64,000 bases of DNA, taken from Pholis gunnellus. Taxonomy: Eukaryota; Chordata; Actinopteri; Perciformes; Pholidae. The notes under the pieces are model-generated. The model made no database searches. It saw only the letters and a list, made by a program, of their open reading frames with translations, and had not been told where the DNA came from. Shown here in pieces: positions 37,639 through 51,100 of this stretch. Location: NCBI GenBank assembly GCA_910591455.2, contig OU342814.1, positions 15,371,303 to 15,435,302 on the forward strand. The letters run 5' to 3'. Every line of letters begins with the position of its first letter. Within the stretch, counting starts at the first letter, position 1. The translations under genes were made by a program, and so were the position numbers.

Positions 37639-38788
37639 GTAAGAGGGCAACTGTCCGTTGTCTGTTTTCCTTTTGTTTCATTACATTCCTATATTCTCCT
37701 TCACTGTTTCCCTCTATCTTTGTCTAGACCTCTCTCTTTCCTGTTGAAAGACATTTAATCCTGAACTTTCCTCACATCGGCTGCAGAGCGCCTCACCTTG
37801 CAGCGCCTATTCCTCTACACTAGACACCTCCCTTCCTCCTGTCTCCACCTCTCCTGCTGCCCCATCTGGTGCTGTCTGTCAAGCTGCAATTACCTGTTTC
37901 CCGTGTGCCCATACCATCTAGCTGCTGTGACCTCTCTCTGTGAAGCCGCTCTCATCAGTGCATTGCTTATGAGGTTGCCACATGCTTTGACCACCCTGTT
38001 TGTCTGGTGTCAGTATCGTACAGTCCACTCCTGTTAGTGCTGTGGTAGTCATAGATGCCACCTGCTATAAAATAAATACATGTTTTAACATGACAGCTTA
38101 TGGCATAACAGGAAGACACTGAGACAACATTTGAGGTTTATTTCCTCAGCCCAATTAAATATTTACAATGTTAGCGATTGCATTGTCAGTTTTCTTTTTT
38201 CAATATTGTTCTAACATGCTGTGGGCTATATTCAGATAATATTTCATATCAGTCCTTCATTCAAAATTGTATTATTCGTATATGGAAGTATTAGCACCAT
38301 TGATGTGTTATTTGAGTAGGAAAGCCGGAAAAAAGGCCTGATACACAAATTTGAACACATTTCTTTGGACCTTTCTATGATTGCCGCTTTTTTGGTAAAA
38401 TATACTATAGTTTGAATTCTTTGGGCCTCAAACAATAATTTGGATAAAACTATCTTAGAAGTTTAAAGGGCACATGTGCCTCTAGTATGAAAATATGTGA
38501 AACAGCAATGTTAGGCTATCGTAGCTTAATTGTTGAGATTCTGTGGGATCAAATAACATAAACATGATCCCATAGGCAACAGGTAATGAATCTAAGGAAG
38601 TAAACTCGGGGTAAACCAAGCTTTGTCTCAGACTTTAAAAACCCTTGCTCAACACGACATGCAGTCATTTTCATAAGCTGCCATGAAGCACAATATACTG
38701 TTGGGATTGCAAAGTCAATTGTTTAAATCAAGCACAGTGGAGTTGAGCTTCTTTGATGTCAATTTGCTTTTTCTTTATTCACATGCAG
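37639..38788 (+). other. Intron 3 of pcdh15, no other feature seen
   Basis: About 1.15 kb with a GTAAGAGG donor and an acceptor ending TTCACATGCAG. The first 400 bases are pyrimidine-rich. I see no repeat or RNA gene in it. Confidence 0.75.
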
Positions 38789-38854
38789 AATGTAAGCTGT
38801 CCCGGCCAGGCCCCCCTGCAACCATAGTGACCATTGATGAGGAGAGCCCCAACG
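38789..38854 (+). CDS. pcdh15: Protocadherin-15, exon for the start of cadherin repeat EC1
   Basis: The acceptor is TTCACATGCAG and the donor is AACG followed by GTATGT. The 66-nt exon is phase 1 at both ends. It encodes Glu36 (shared codon) to Asn57 and gives the first base of Gly58. Visible residues: Cys37, matching the human EC1 cysteine that pairs with Cys125; Ile48 in PPATIV, matching the mature Ile22 contact with cadherin-23; and DEE at 52-54, matching the acidic calcium-binding segment of EC1. The similarity to human (CKL, GPPATIV, IDEES, NG) is high enough for a firm assignment. Being phase 1 at both ends, it could be skipped without a frameshift, but that would remove the start of EC1. 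Confidence 0.93.
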
Positions 38855-39354
38855 GTATGTACCATACAGTTGCTCACCTACGCTCCTTACTTTATGTTTG
38901 CTCCACTTCCTTCTGTGTTCCTGTATGGTAAAAGCGTATTCACTCAAGTGGCTTGTATTACACTGTTGGGATTGTTTCTGTTGCTTTGGTAATGCATATT
39001 AATGCTTCCCCTGACGGGACTGCTCGGTGTTGTACAGTCGCACAGCTGACGATCTCTCGGGGCAGGTTGGTTATTGGAGAGGTTTTGTCAGACATATTGG
39101 AATGTCATTCTGGTCATATTTTAAATTAAATATGAATACATTATAGTTGTTCTTGGTTTGTACGTTTGTTCTGCTCTCCCAGTGGTGTGTGTGTCTGTGT
39201 GCGTGTCTGATTGAATTAATACAGATGGTGTTTGGCATACAGATGTGACATGGGGCTCCATTAATGAGTTGTGTGCTCCCCTCGCAGGTTCTCTTTGCTA
39301 TGGTATACCTGTGCTACAGCACCACAGGAATTGCTGATGCATAGAGCAGACACA

Positions 39355-40440
39355 CTATTAAAAGTCCTTCTAACATTTAATCAGCAGCATTCATTGCAAT
39401 TGTAGATATACACAACTACTTTTTTACTAGTAATAATTCCAAACCGACTTATCCATAATGTAATTTTGACTAGTAGCAATTCTAATTAAATATATCTACA
39501 ATTAATTTCTCACGAGTCAAAATGTAAATTCTTGACATCAACCATGAATTTAGTGGAAATCTTCATTGTAGATGTCTGTAACCTAACTACAACTGGTCAA
39601 CTTTAACCATGGACTTCTATTCAAATTCTTTGCAATGGAGTGCCACATATTTACACTATGATAGAAAAACCAGCAGCATAATGAACTGTGCCGGCTGTGC
39701 GGGCTTTTAGCGCTTGTTAGTGCATGTTATTGCCCCACTGGCTAGCTCACAGCTGCTGCTCTGCACTGCTCTCAATGGCAGTTACAGCTGATAACGTCGT
39801 CCCGACCGACAGCATCATTGTGGAAGCGTAGCACCCACCTTCTGGTTCCCCCTGAGGCAAATACTTTTCTGTCAGCACTATCGCAGTTGTTTGCACTGTA
39901 GAGCTGTTAGCACAGTTAGCTATGAGCCGCCGGCTCGCCGTCGACATGTTGATATCCGTTGAGAGTCAATCGAAATGCTCCAAATATCGTATCTTTCACC
40001 TTTAACAACGAAAAAGTATTTCATTAGGTTTAAACTGTCAATTTTGGCATTTAAAAAGCAGCAATATACCTAAAAATAGCCTAACATTTCAACATATTGC
40101 CAATCATTATCACCGAAGGGGAAATTCCTTCACCAGCCCTAATGATGCCCAAAATACAAAATGATTTGTTGACCTTTCTGAAATGCAATAGTTGATATTT
40201 GAAATGGCAAATTACATTTTCACCAGTCACAATCCTTTTTCAACATGTGAAAATTCAATTGTAGATATTCTGTATCATTATTCTTACCAGTGAAAAAGGA
40301 ATGACTGATATTTATAATGTAATTTGTTTAGTTTTACCGATATCTTAAATTAACACTTTATTCAGTGAAAGTTAAATTTTTTAAATGTTGAAATGTAGTT
40401 TCTACTAGTGTAAATGAAAAACATTTAATAGTGTAAAAGG
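39355..40440. repeat. Composite dispersed repeat, apparently one element inserted in another
   Basis: The outer parts (about 39355-39590 and 40145-40440) are AT-rich and share a motif: AATTGTAGATAT at 39398-39409 and 40257-40268, with its reverse complement at 39492-39503. The middle part (about 39590-40145) is GC-richer, with GAGCCGCCGGCTCGCCGTCG near 39924-39943, and resembles another recurrent fish repeat. The arrangement suggests a nested insertion. Boundaries are approximate and neither family is assigned. Confidence 0.4.
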
Positions 40441-43400
40441 GGTTTAAATTAAGTGTAAAAGGGCTTTAGATAGACATGCAGTACTTGAGTGGATCAGGTG
40501 AAACTATCTCTTTTTCTCTTCTTTCCTCCATCTTCCTCTGGCCACCTGCACCCACTTCTCAGTTCTCTCTAGTTTTCTTCCCTTTTCATCTTTCACCTTC
40601 TTCTTTGCAACAAGTGTAGAGCATTTGCCATCTGCATTCTTTACTGAAGAGCTTGTGTGTGTACGTGCAACTGTGTGTGTGTGTGTGTATGGGATAGGGA
40701 GCGTTCGCTGCTGCTTGGGGAGGAGCTATATGTTCATTGTGGGAATGAAAAATGCATTCCCCCTAAATGGAGCAGGTGTGTGTCTGTCTCACTTGGTTCT
40801 CCCTGCAGATATTAGTACTGCAGGTTAATAGAGTTTAATGAGCAGCTCTGACTGAAGATAGAATCCAGAGCTTGTTTATACAATCAGAATACTATTCCAC
40901 AGATACTCCACTTCCCTGCAATATGTGCTCTGGGCACTGCTTTGTAGGTGGTTGTGAGGAGAAATTGTCTGTGTGCACATAATGCGTACACCTTATGTGC
41001 ATATTTGTATCCCAAGAGCATGATTGGGTGGCGCTGTGTCAAATGAGGCTGCCATTCGTCAATGCAACAGCCTCCAATTCAGACTGTCATACTGTCTCAC
41101 CTACTCCTTCCTCCCTGTGTGTGCAGCTATGATTTGGGGCTTTGATCGATTGCCGGGGGAATGTGTGAGATGGAGGTAGCCAAGCCTGCATCCGAAAGCC
41201 TCCCTCGCCCCACATGCGCCGATGCTCTGTGTGTGAGGGATTTGCGCTAATCTTCCTCATAAAGCACTCATTTACCTGGGATGCGGGTCTCTTCTGGCTC
41301 CATCGTCCTTTTATTTATCTCTCCGTGATGAAACGGCCCAGGGCCCATCCTCCCTATAATGGAATGTAAAACAGGCAACCAGCCGTTATTGACCAAAGCA
41401 ATTATCCTTCCAAATGTGTTTCATCACTTTTCTTCTGTCACACAGAAACCATACAAATGACACGTAATAAGATTCCATCTTTTCAGAGCATTTGCCTCTA
41501 TATTCGTTCATGTCAGTGAATAGGAAAGCGAACGACATAATCACTTTTCAGTCTGGATTTGTTTGACCTAGGTCAGAAAAGATAGACAAACAAATGCATT
41601 TAAAATCCTGCTTTCCTTGGCTCCTCAGAAGAACAAATTCAGTCAGAAAAGCTAAGAAGATACAGAGTTCCCTGTGGAGGAGGTGTGTTGCTCTGAAATA
41701 TGTTAACATTTGCAACTGTCAAGGCTCTGTATTTTATCAACAGTTGTTTGTTCATTGATTGTCAAGGTTGGAATCATATATGGCTCTGTTAAGACAATAT
41801 ACCATGGCTAAGACCTTGTGAAATAAGCCCATTTTCTTGGTCCTAGCTTCTGCTTTTTTGTTGTGTTTTTTTTTCCAATTCAGCGTGCTGTTTTATTCTT
41901 GGAGGTTTTCACTTTAGAGAAGCAGATAGTCACGAGGGGATAGCAACCCAGTTGCTCAAATGAAGCGTTACATGTTTAATTTATCCAAGCTGCTGCTTCT
42001 GCAGACCCACTGACAGGTGCCAGACACAACACATAAAGTCTAACTCGCTTGCAGTGTAGATCTCTATTGGGAAGACAAAGCTTTTATTTCTATAGGCTCC
42101 TTTGCTTATTCAGGCTATGAGCTAAATCCAAAAGTAGTTAATCAGATTGAAGAGATTTCTATCTCTTGGATCGGGGCAGCTGGCTATGAGGAGAGAGGAA
42201 AGAGAGCAGGGTATTTTCTCATTGACATGAAGCTTCCTCCAACAGCAAACAGTGTGTCCATAAATGAGCGTGCCGTCTCCTAGCTTTTATCTTGTCTCCG
42301 CAAATTCATGATTTGTATCAACTGTTGCCTGAAGCGTGTGAGGATCCTCTCAACCCGCTGTATATTGAGCAACAGCTTATAGGAAGTCAGAAACAAGTGT
42401 TGCTGAAGGGCTTCATTAAAAAGAAGTCGGTTCAACATTCGTGATATGTGGTGTATCTGCCAAGGTAGATTTACTCTAAATGCTGACAAATCATTACATC
42501 TTGAGGAAGGCTGACATTTATTTGAATGAGCCAATAAAAGTAAAAACCCTCAACAGGCTGATGATGCAGGTAATTGTATCAGTCAGTCACTAAAATGCAT
42601 GCTTGACCTGAAACGCCAACGCCCCCAGTTACACTGAATGTCCACAACAAGTGGTTTAATGATCCGATTTAACCTTTTCCCCAGTGGAAGAGGAACCCCT
42701 TTGGTTGTTGTACCTTATCATTGACATAGTAACTCACCAGCTTCGAGCCAGGAGTTAGTTGTTTTTTCAGATAAGCCTCAATGTATATGTTTTCTTACTA
42801 GTGAAGTGGTAGTCCATTGCAAGTCTTTCACGTCAGTGGTCCAGCTTTAACCTATAGCTGCTGTAATGTGGCTACAGTAGACTTTTTGTGTCAAGCTATT
42901 TGAGTAATTCATTATAAGCCTACCATAGTGGCTACAGTGATCACCCGTCTTTAAGCCATGAAAAAGAAAGATAACAATTAACCCATAAGCTGTTAATATT
43001 ATGACATATTGTGGAGCAGAATGAGGCTCAGTATCAGCTTAATGGTTATTGAAGTCCAGCTAAGTTATGTCCTAAAAAAAATGTTACCTTTATTTAAATA
43101 TGATAATGATGAAAACTAAGACTTTATGTCAGAGTGGCACTCCCAACACAAAGCACTCATTACCCTTCCATCACTTTATGCCCTTTTGTTGTTCCAAGTA
43201 CTCAGACCAATCGCTCATGTGATGGAAAGTACACTCTTTTTGGGAGGAAACAATATCCTTGTCTCGTCTCTGCCTCCTCACGCTCGTCTCTGAACGTCCA
43301 CCAAAGTCAACTGCACAAAGCTCTTGTGATAACTCTTCTGATAACTGTGCCAGAGTCCGTATGAAGACGAAGAAAGACATCAACTTAAATCTTCTGCTTC

Positions 43401-44595
43401 AACTTTTCTCTGGTCTATTGTCATCTCCTCACTTTCATCGTCTTATTCGTATGTTGTGTTTAGACTCCGTGCTTCTGTTTTTAGACCCAAGGCAACTGGC
43501 CACAGAGCAGCCTTGACACGGCATTAAACGATTTGATGGAGCTGAAATGATGGCAAACAGAGCAAATGGAGAGTGCAGTTGCGAAATACCATGCAGCCTG
43601 TTTAAAGGTCTTTCCTCTGCAGCTCTCATAGAGTTGCGTGGGCTTTCTTCATGAGCACAATACCAGGTCCTGTATCATCGGTTTGTCTCTAGGATTGAAG
43701 GGCTTGGAGGCAGGTCAAGAAAGTGTTAAATGTGTTAGCAGGTTTAAACAATTAATGCACTGAGCCAGGCTATGTGAGTGTTTTTTCTCAGACACCATGG
43801 ACTCATTAGCTTCTCCCCTAAAAGTTAATTCAATCCCTGACACTGTTTCTCTCCACAGAGCTTGTCATTAGTCCGACCATACTCTCTGTTGCTTCATTCC
43901 TTTACATTAACATGTTGTGTCGTTACTCTGTTTGTAGCCTTTCCCCTTTCTTTATGTCTACTTCTTTCTCTCTTCTTTTGTCTATATTCCCAGACACGAC
44001 ATCTAGCTTGTTGTTAGGGGTGCAATGATCATATCAGCAGAAGAAAATGGGTGCAAATATAACATTTAGACATGATTTTTTTTTTTTATTTCATTTGAAG
44101 AGCAAACGCACTGGCTGGAATTTAAATGTGTCGTTCAAATATAGGAGCAAATTTCCTCATTAAAACTGAACATCCTCAGACCTGCATGAGAAGTCTGCAA
44201 CCTTTCTTCCATCAGTTGCACCTGGAAGGCAGTAACATTTCCTCCGAGGTTAGCCCAACAGTGGACTAACACTCCAGTTAGACAGCGCTAAGCATGTAGC
44301 GCTATGCCTTACTATGATGAATCTTGAAACACCCGGAGTCCTGAATTCAACGGTTTTCAAACAATAGTAGTCGTCAGCAGGGGAGCAAATTGATGTATTG
44401 TGCTTTCAATGAGGCCCTGTACAAATAGCAAGGGAATAGTTTGTAACCTCTTTGCCAAGTTGGGTGAAAAAGTCTTGGTCCCTGTACAAGGTATATTGCT
44501 CCATCTTCAAGTGACAATTCACAAATGAACACCGTTGCCTAACTATATATCTAAATAATTGGCAGGTGTGAAGATATCATGAATGTACTTTAAAC

Positions 44596-44625
44596 AAATA
44601 TATATATACAATATATATATATATA
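44596..44625. repeat. (TA)n microsatellite
   Basis: Two TA runs separated by a short ACAA interruption. Confidence 0.8.
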
Positions 44626-45641
44626 CTGTAAATATGGGTATGTGCATATTTCTGTTCTACTGCTGTACACTGTGTGTGATACTTCTGAGACATGGATACA
44701 AAGTGATGAGAAGTCACGAACACATTCTGCAGTACACGATCTGTGTTATATTTAGGCCTGGCCAAAACCGATCAAAATACGTACTCAGTACAATGTGCCG
44801 CAATAACAACATCCAATTTAATATAGGTTTCAACACAGGCAACGTAGAAACTGAAAGCCTGCCCACTAATTAATCTGCTCTTTTCATGTTTGTTGACATT
44901 AGCTTGATGAGGTTAGCTAGCGTTAGCTACCCGGCTAAATGGCAGGAATAGCGGAACAAAGTTGAATCTGCAAAAAGTCGACTTCCATCTCCCATGGCCT
45001 CCTCTCTCGCAGCGAGCTTTAATATATATATGTTTTTGACTGAAAATAACCGTTTGTGCACTTTGTAATCACTTGATTTTCACGATGCAGGCATTTTCAA
45101 CATTATGCAAAAACCAAACTTCTAATTAAACACATTTATATTATATATTTCCCAGCCCTAGTCAGTGCCAAGTGTGCAGGCAGCCATGTAGAAATCCTTA
45201 ACTTCTCTTCTAACCCCACTTGTAGCACTTGTATCTCTAACCCTTGACTCCACACTCTGTGGTTGTATTGTCTCAGAGCTGGTCTTTTCCTGACCTCAAA
45301 ATAGTTCTCATTGAAGGTATACATTATAATGAGGTGCCTTCGGTTTGGTGAGCGGGTCGATTTAAAACAGCTTCCATTTAAAAAAAAACATTGAAAATAT
45401 GTCTGGTATTCTCACAAGGCTGGCTTTTTTTTTCCTCTCGATTATGACTTTGGACATTCCTGTTCTTCCATAATATTTGCAATTTAGCAGGAGATGAAAC
45501 ATCTGGGCAAATCTGGCTACGATGTCCCAAGTTACCAATTTGATTTTGTGGAGCTGTGAATCTGTTCCTCAAACAAAGCGAGCACTGCTGTTTTATGTGT
45601 GCACACACATTCAAGCATTTGAAAAGTGTGTGCCGAGTTAC

Positions 45642-45736
45642 AGTGTGTGCGTGTGTGTGTGCTTGTGTGTGTGAGAGTGGGGGACATAGTGAACACGATT
45701 TCTCTTTTTTACAAACACACACACACCCACACACAC
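45642..45736. repeat. Facing (GT)n and (CA)n microsatellites
   Basis: A GT-rich run at 45642-45676 is followed after about 35 nt by a CA-rich run at 45711-45736. They are near-complementary and could pair as a hairpin. Confidence 0.75.
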
Positions 45737-46648
45737 TGGTCTCAATTCTATGATCAAGTCCAGTTGTGAGGACTGCTAGGTCATCAATATGTAATTAGAG
45801 CGTAGCTGAAAGGCGGGATTAGTGCACACCACCTGCTCCTTGTGGATTAGCAGAGCAGGGGCGGGGCACGCAGTGAGGCTCAATTATACACTACATATAC
45901 ATTGTGACCATATCAATACGTCATTATTGTTGTATGGTTTATGCACCTCACAAGCTATTATTTTTGATAACGTAATTTATGGTAACCTCTGTCTGGTTTC
46001 CAGATGCTGAAGGTTAATCAGATTTAAAGTGGGTCGCAACAGCCTGTACTTGCCTCTAATTAGACCATGAGTGTGTTAATGCTATTGTTTTTCTTTAGAA
46101 GTGTAAACATATTTTAATGTTTGATGTGCAAATAAAGAGAGCAATTATAGAATATTGTTGAGATAAACGGTCAGCATAATTGCTTCTGTTGCCGTTGTAA
46201 ATCACTTTGTGCTTATCCTGATTATGTTATAAAACAGGCCTTTCATGTGTTTTGCTGCACTGTAATATTATTTGCATGAACACACTTTGATTCGCTGGTT
46301 TAAATATCAATGTAAAATGCTCCGTCTCTGAGATGCAAATAATCTCTGAGTCAAATTGCTTAATCTAATTTATTGTGTTTACTTCATGCACGATCAGAGA
46401 AATGAAATGCTCTGAATGAAAAGTAAAGGGTCTGAAACTAAAATTAGCCAAATTATTAGAGCTGATAGAATGAAATGCCTTTTTAATGAGTCCTGGTGTG
46501 AGCACACTGCCCTCACTGTATCATCACTGTATTTTCCCCAGAAAATGGCAGGATTGTCAACGTAGATTAATAGTGTCATCAAAGAATGTGTTTTTTTTTA
46601 ATTCACATCCCGCTAAAAGGATCCCTGTGTTCTTTCTCTGCAGCATCT

Positions 46649-46664
46649 CCCCCCCCCCCCCCCC
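46649..46664. repeat. C16 homopolymer
   Basis: Sixteen C residues following TTTCTCTGCAGCATCT, with four further C after one T. Confidence 0.9.
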
Positions 46665-47736
46665 TCCCCTACTGTATGTACGTGAAGAGACTATAGAGCA
46701 GAATGATGTTGCTAGTATTCCACACTGTACTGTGGCACAGACCAGAGCAGAGATCACTGCAGTACGTTCAAAGCACACTGTGTTGGCCTGTGTTAGTCTG
46801 GTAGCATCTTTGGATGTGCGCACACTTAGTCCCTACTCTGCATGAGCAAAATAGTTTCACAAATATGCTAAACAGTGAAAATTGATCACCAGTTATGTAG
46901 ATGGTGAGGTTTTAAAACAGAAAATCAGCCGTTTATATTGTACATCACTTGACATTCAAAGGGTTTCTCCCCTAAAGCTGCAGAGCCAACACTGTATTGA
47001 TGGCATCACCGCTAGAGAGATTCTGGAGCTGCTCCACTGAAACAATGATACCAAGTTTGTGGACACCATATTGATGCTTAGGGCGGTTTCAATAATGCTG
47101 GCATTTTTTTGGCTCATCACTGTTAAAATTGCAAGAACATTGAGGTTAATCAACACCTCCATGAGTGTTGAAGAATCACACACAGCTCGTCAGCAGCAGC
47201 ACCAAAGAGGTTCTTGCTCTGTGACGGCCCCTTGTTATTAGATATTGATTGTACAGTATATTCTACATTATACCCCAGCTTGTAGGGTTATTAGTGGGGT
47301 TTTGCGTCTCCGGTATTGAAGGAGGGTATTTATTGACTTTCCATTGTAGGGAAGCACATACACTGTAAATAGGTTTAAGTGCGTGCCAGCAAAAAAAAAA
47401 TACAAACAATTGGAGCTATTTGCATCACTTTTAAAAGTAAAACATTAAAACACTCTCTGTGATGTTGGATTTATTTGTGTAAGGCCAGCTGGTAATTTGC
47501 AGTCCTCTATTGATAAAATATGGAGCGTTCTCTAATTAATTTCCAGCATATTGTAATGAGATCGTGGATTAGTTTAATCCTCACATTAGGCTGAACAGAC
47601 ATTCAAATTATTGGTGATTCATATTTCGTGTTTGGATTTCATTATTAAGCACTGCAAATTAAATCTGTGCTGTTCAACAATAGAAATGTTGCTGTGAAGA
47701 CTGAACCATGCATCTCTTCCAATCATCATGGTTGTA

Positions 47737-47914
47737 AAATGGCAAATGGACTACTTATATTTAGCTTTTTTGTAGGACGAAGTGCTTTAAAGTTAGATTC
47801 TGATTCACCCATTGACACTGGGAGCAATTTGAGGCTTCTTAAGTTATTCAAGGCTTTACGTACGAACCCTGCTTTTATCCAACGAGCCGCTTTACCACTT
47901 GAGCTACAGCTGCC
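47737..47914 (-). mobile_element. Degenerate tRNA-derived SINE
   Basis: On the minus strand the element starts GGCAGCTGTAGCTCAAGTGG, where TAGCTCAAGTGG fits the tRNA A box. A partial B box, GGGTTCGTACG, follows about 25 nt later. The body then reads through TGCTCCCAGTGTCAATGGGTG, AAAGCACTTCGTC and AAATATAAGTAGTCCATTTG, the order found in a very common teleost SINE. Most expected bases are present with scattered changes, so this is an old copy. Confidence 0.72.
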
Positions 47915-48044
47915 TCCTTTTATACATTTTTCCTCGGCGACATCACAATATCCAGATCTGCCTTTCCTACTTGAGCTTTAAGTTAATGTGGAATGGCTGT
48001 AGGAGTTTGCTGACTGCTGTTGACGTGCTGTTTGCTCTGCCACT

Positions 48045-48178
48045 TTCTAAACTGAGATATCTTAACAACCACTGGATGGATTGCCATGGCATTTCGTACA
48101 AGCATTTGTAGTCCCAAAAGGAATAATGGGGATCCCCTAGCTGTTAATCTGGCGGCACCAGCTGGTCAAGGTTTTCTA
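48045..48178 (+). repeat. Dispersed repeat fragment
   Basis: The run CTGAGATATCTTAACAACCA, then CTGGATGGATTGCCATGGCA, then a CCCAAAAGGAATAATGGGGA stretch and GGCGGCACCAGCTGGTCAAG follows the order of an abundant teleost interspersed sequence. The class is unknown to me and recognition is from memory. Confidence 0.45.
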
Positions 48179-51100
48179 CAAGATGTATTTGGAACTAGTC
48201 TACCTGTGGCCCCTACCGGCCTCTGGCTTTTTTGGACGGTGTGTTTTGCGATCGGCTAACAGAACTACCAGTATGCACACACACACTGCTGACTGCATCG
48301 CCGCTGCAGCTGCTCTGCGGCTGCTCTCCTGGACCGTGCGCCTACACAGAGCCGGGGAAGATATGTGCATAGATTAAAGCCAGAGCGCACATCTATTTTT
48401 TGAAATGTGTGAGAAAACCCCCGACTGATACACTTGTAAGTCACAGCAGTGGTTGTTGCAGTCACACACCTGGTGGAGATCTCTACTGAGTGGGTATTTC
48501 TCACATTAAGGTGTTTATTACTATCTACAACACAGCTACAGTACATGCCAAGGCTGAGCCACTCTTGCGCCGGCTTTCTTGATCACTCAGCTGTTAGTTT
48601 GGCATAGAAGGTAATCATAGTCCCCATAGTTAGTTACAAATGAGGGGGGATGGGATGAAATATGAGTCAAAGACAACAGTGAAATTGGAAGGCAGGCTGG
48701 TGAATATAGCGATGCCTTCTGTTTTCTTTACAATGCACACAGAAGCCAGTCTGTTCAGGAAAATCCGGTTAAAGCAGCACATTGGAGTTTACATGCACTG
48801 CAGTAACCTGGTTAGCATGAAACCCATGTTTGGTCAGTAATGAGATTTCTCCCCCATGGTGCTTTGCCATATTTTTGAATGTTGGCTGCAATACTTAAAG
48901 TGCACTGGTGATACTGTATGTGACACCTCAGCTCAAGGATTTCAGAGTATTTGGAGTCACACAGCACAGTGGGAGGACATACTTTGTAGTGTAAGAGCAG
49001 TTCCTTTTTCTTTTTTTTTCTTCCTTCACATAGAACGCAGCTAATGGCCAATACATCTGAAATCTAGCTGCATGTACCAAGTTCCTCTTAATACCATGCC
49101 CCAATTAAAGAAATGTTGTTTCTCAGTCACATGTTTATGATAAATGTGTTACTTGTGAATGGATGCAGTTTTATTTTTAATGAGCTAGCACTGCCTGGAG
49201 TTTGTCTGACTAACAGAGACTGTGGTGAGACTTTAAGATAGTCGGAATGTTTTCACTCACCTCAGGTTTGGCATCAAGTAGAGAGACAATGGTAAAAAGT
49301 ATGAATCTACGTCATGTGGAGAAGCAAACCCCGTTCTTAGATTTAAATGTGGTTGTTGCATAGCCTACTACACTGGAGCTCTTGGAAAATGTGTCACACA
49401 TAGCTATTTTCGTTCACATGGGACATCTCAATCTTTCAGGTAGTGTATTCGTTATAGGGAGTGAAATGTGTTTCAGAAAGAATGTGTACATTTTTGAATT
49501 ATACATGTTTGAATTGCAAATGGCAAATATGGATACACGCTGTTAAACGTGATCAGGAAACACTGCCTGGGTTAAATCTAGCTGTCAGAATCTAAAAATA
49601 AATAAGCCTTTTCCTTTGCCCTGTAACAGTTTGGGGTGTATTGGAGGATTTTCATCACTCGCTCCCAAAGCTAGAAATGAGAAAGATGAGTTTGTCCCAT
49701 CTCTGATGTCATTCCAATGTACAGTTGCATAGAGAACTGCTTAAAAATGATGACAGTCATTGGGTGAGAGTCAGTTCCAATACCCTGAACATCTTTCAAG
49801 CTAACGTTCTAGGACTGCACAAAGTCAGTCTCCCATTCATTATCAATGGAGCAGCTCCAGGCCGTAAATCAGAATGACGTCACAGATGAAAATCGTGGAT
49901 CTTGAAATCTGAGCTTGGGACAGCTCACATTTATGTGAGCTTCAGATGCTAACTGAGTCTGTTATAGATACTTCAGTGTCATGCTGCGGTGGTCTATTTA
50001 ATGCCCCAGTTTTTTGATATTCACACACCTCTACTGGTGAAGAGTATATGACTCATGACTTGTCCAATTTGACATTATCACTACTGCGGTGCACATTTTA
50101 ACCTTAAATCCAATCCAAATGTTAAGACTAGTATGTCTCTTGTTGGCCGTCACTCTTTATGTAAAATAGCACATCTGAACGGTTATAACCAGTCATGTGA
50201 ATCTGCTAATCCTGAACAATTACAACTTTATTCAACGAAGATGAGCTCCCTCCCTCTTTAACTCAGCTATTAAAGACGTGCCCTGCAATTGATGTGCCTA
50301 AAATGTGTTCATTTAATCGAAAACCACCAAAGCAGTGAAGACAGACACAAAGCTTTCTGGTTGATTGGACTTTATTCAGATCCAAGCAGTCTATTCTCTT
50401 TTAATCGGAAATCGTCTCACACACCCCTTCATGTTACTCAGGGTAATGAATGCTCTGTCTACAAGGTTCTTGTTGAAAGGTTCCGACCTCTTTTAAGGGC
50501 TTTGAGTTTTTAGATGAAGGTCTTGCAATGCTTGGCATACTCACATGTAAAATCGATGATGTACAATCCACTGACATTTACACCATATTGCATGTGATGT
50601 CAGTGACCTGATCAAGGACATATGCTAATGCTTTACATCCGTTCCAAAAGTCAGAAAATGTGACCTTCTTGTGCTAAAGGCGCAGGAACAGAGTTTTTAT
50701 GAATTTGACAAGACAGCAGTCTGGAGAAAGTATTTATGTAAAAGTAATTTCATTTTGTAGCATAACATTTTAGTGAGTTATGGATTGTTCCAGTCAACAA
50801 TTGCTAGCTCAAGGCTTAGATGTGTCAGTTCTTCTGGTGGTACAATGCTTTGCAACAATCTGGGCATTCCACAAGCACCTGATGCCGGCCAAACAGCTGA
50901 CTACTTATATCAGTCCAGCCATCGACTTTATTATATTAGCTTTGATAAATAATACAATAGTGTTGATGAACAAGTTGCGATTCGCTGCACAGGTACTATA
51001 CATTTTACGACCGCTAGCCTCAGCTACAAAACACTGTGAGCATGATGATTGAGAACGTGCGTCCCGCCCCCACATGCTCTTTTGGGATGTGTGTGCGCAC

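Noticed and set aside
44745..45166. TAGGCCTGGCC and CCAGCCCTA as possible ends of a hAT-like element
   Set aside because: The ends match poorly and there is no flanking duplication, so it is not supported as one element.
46621..46680. TTTCTCTGCAG followed by a long C-run, looking like a splice acceptor
   Set aside because: The sequence after the AG is a C16 homopolymer with no pcdh15-like coding, and the flanking exons already join in phase without it.
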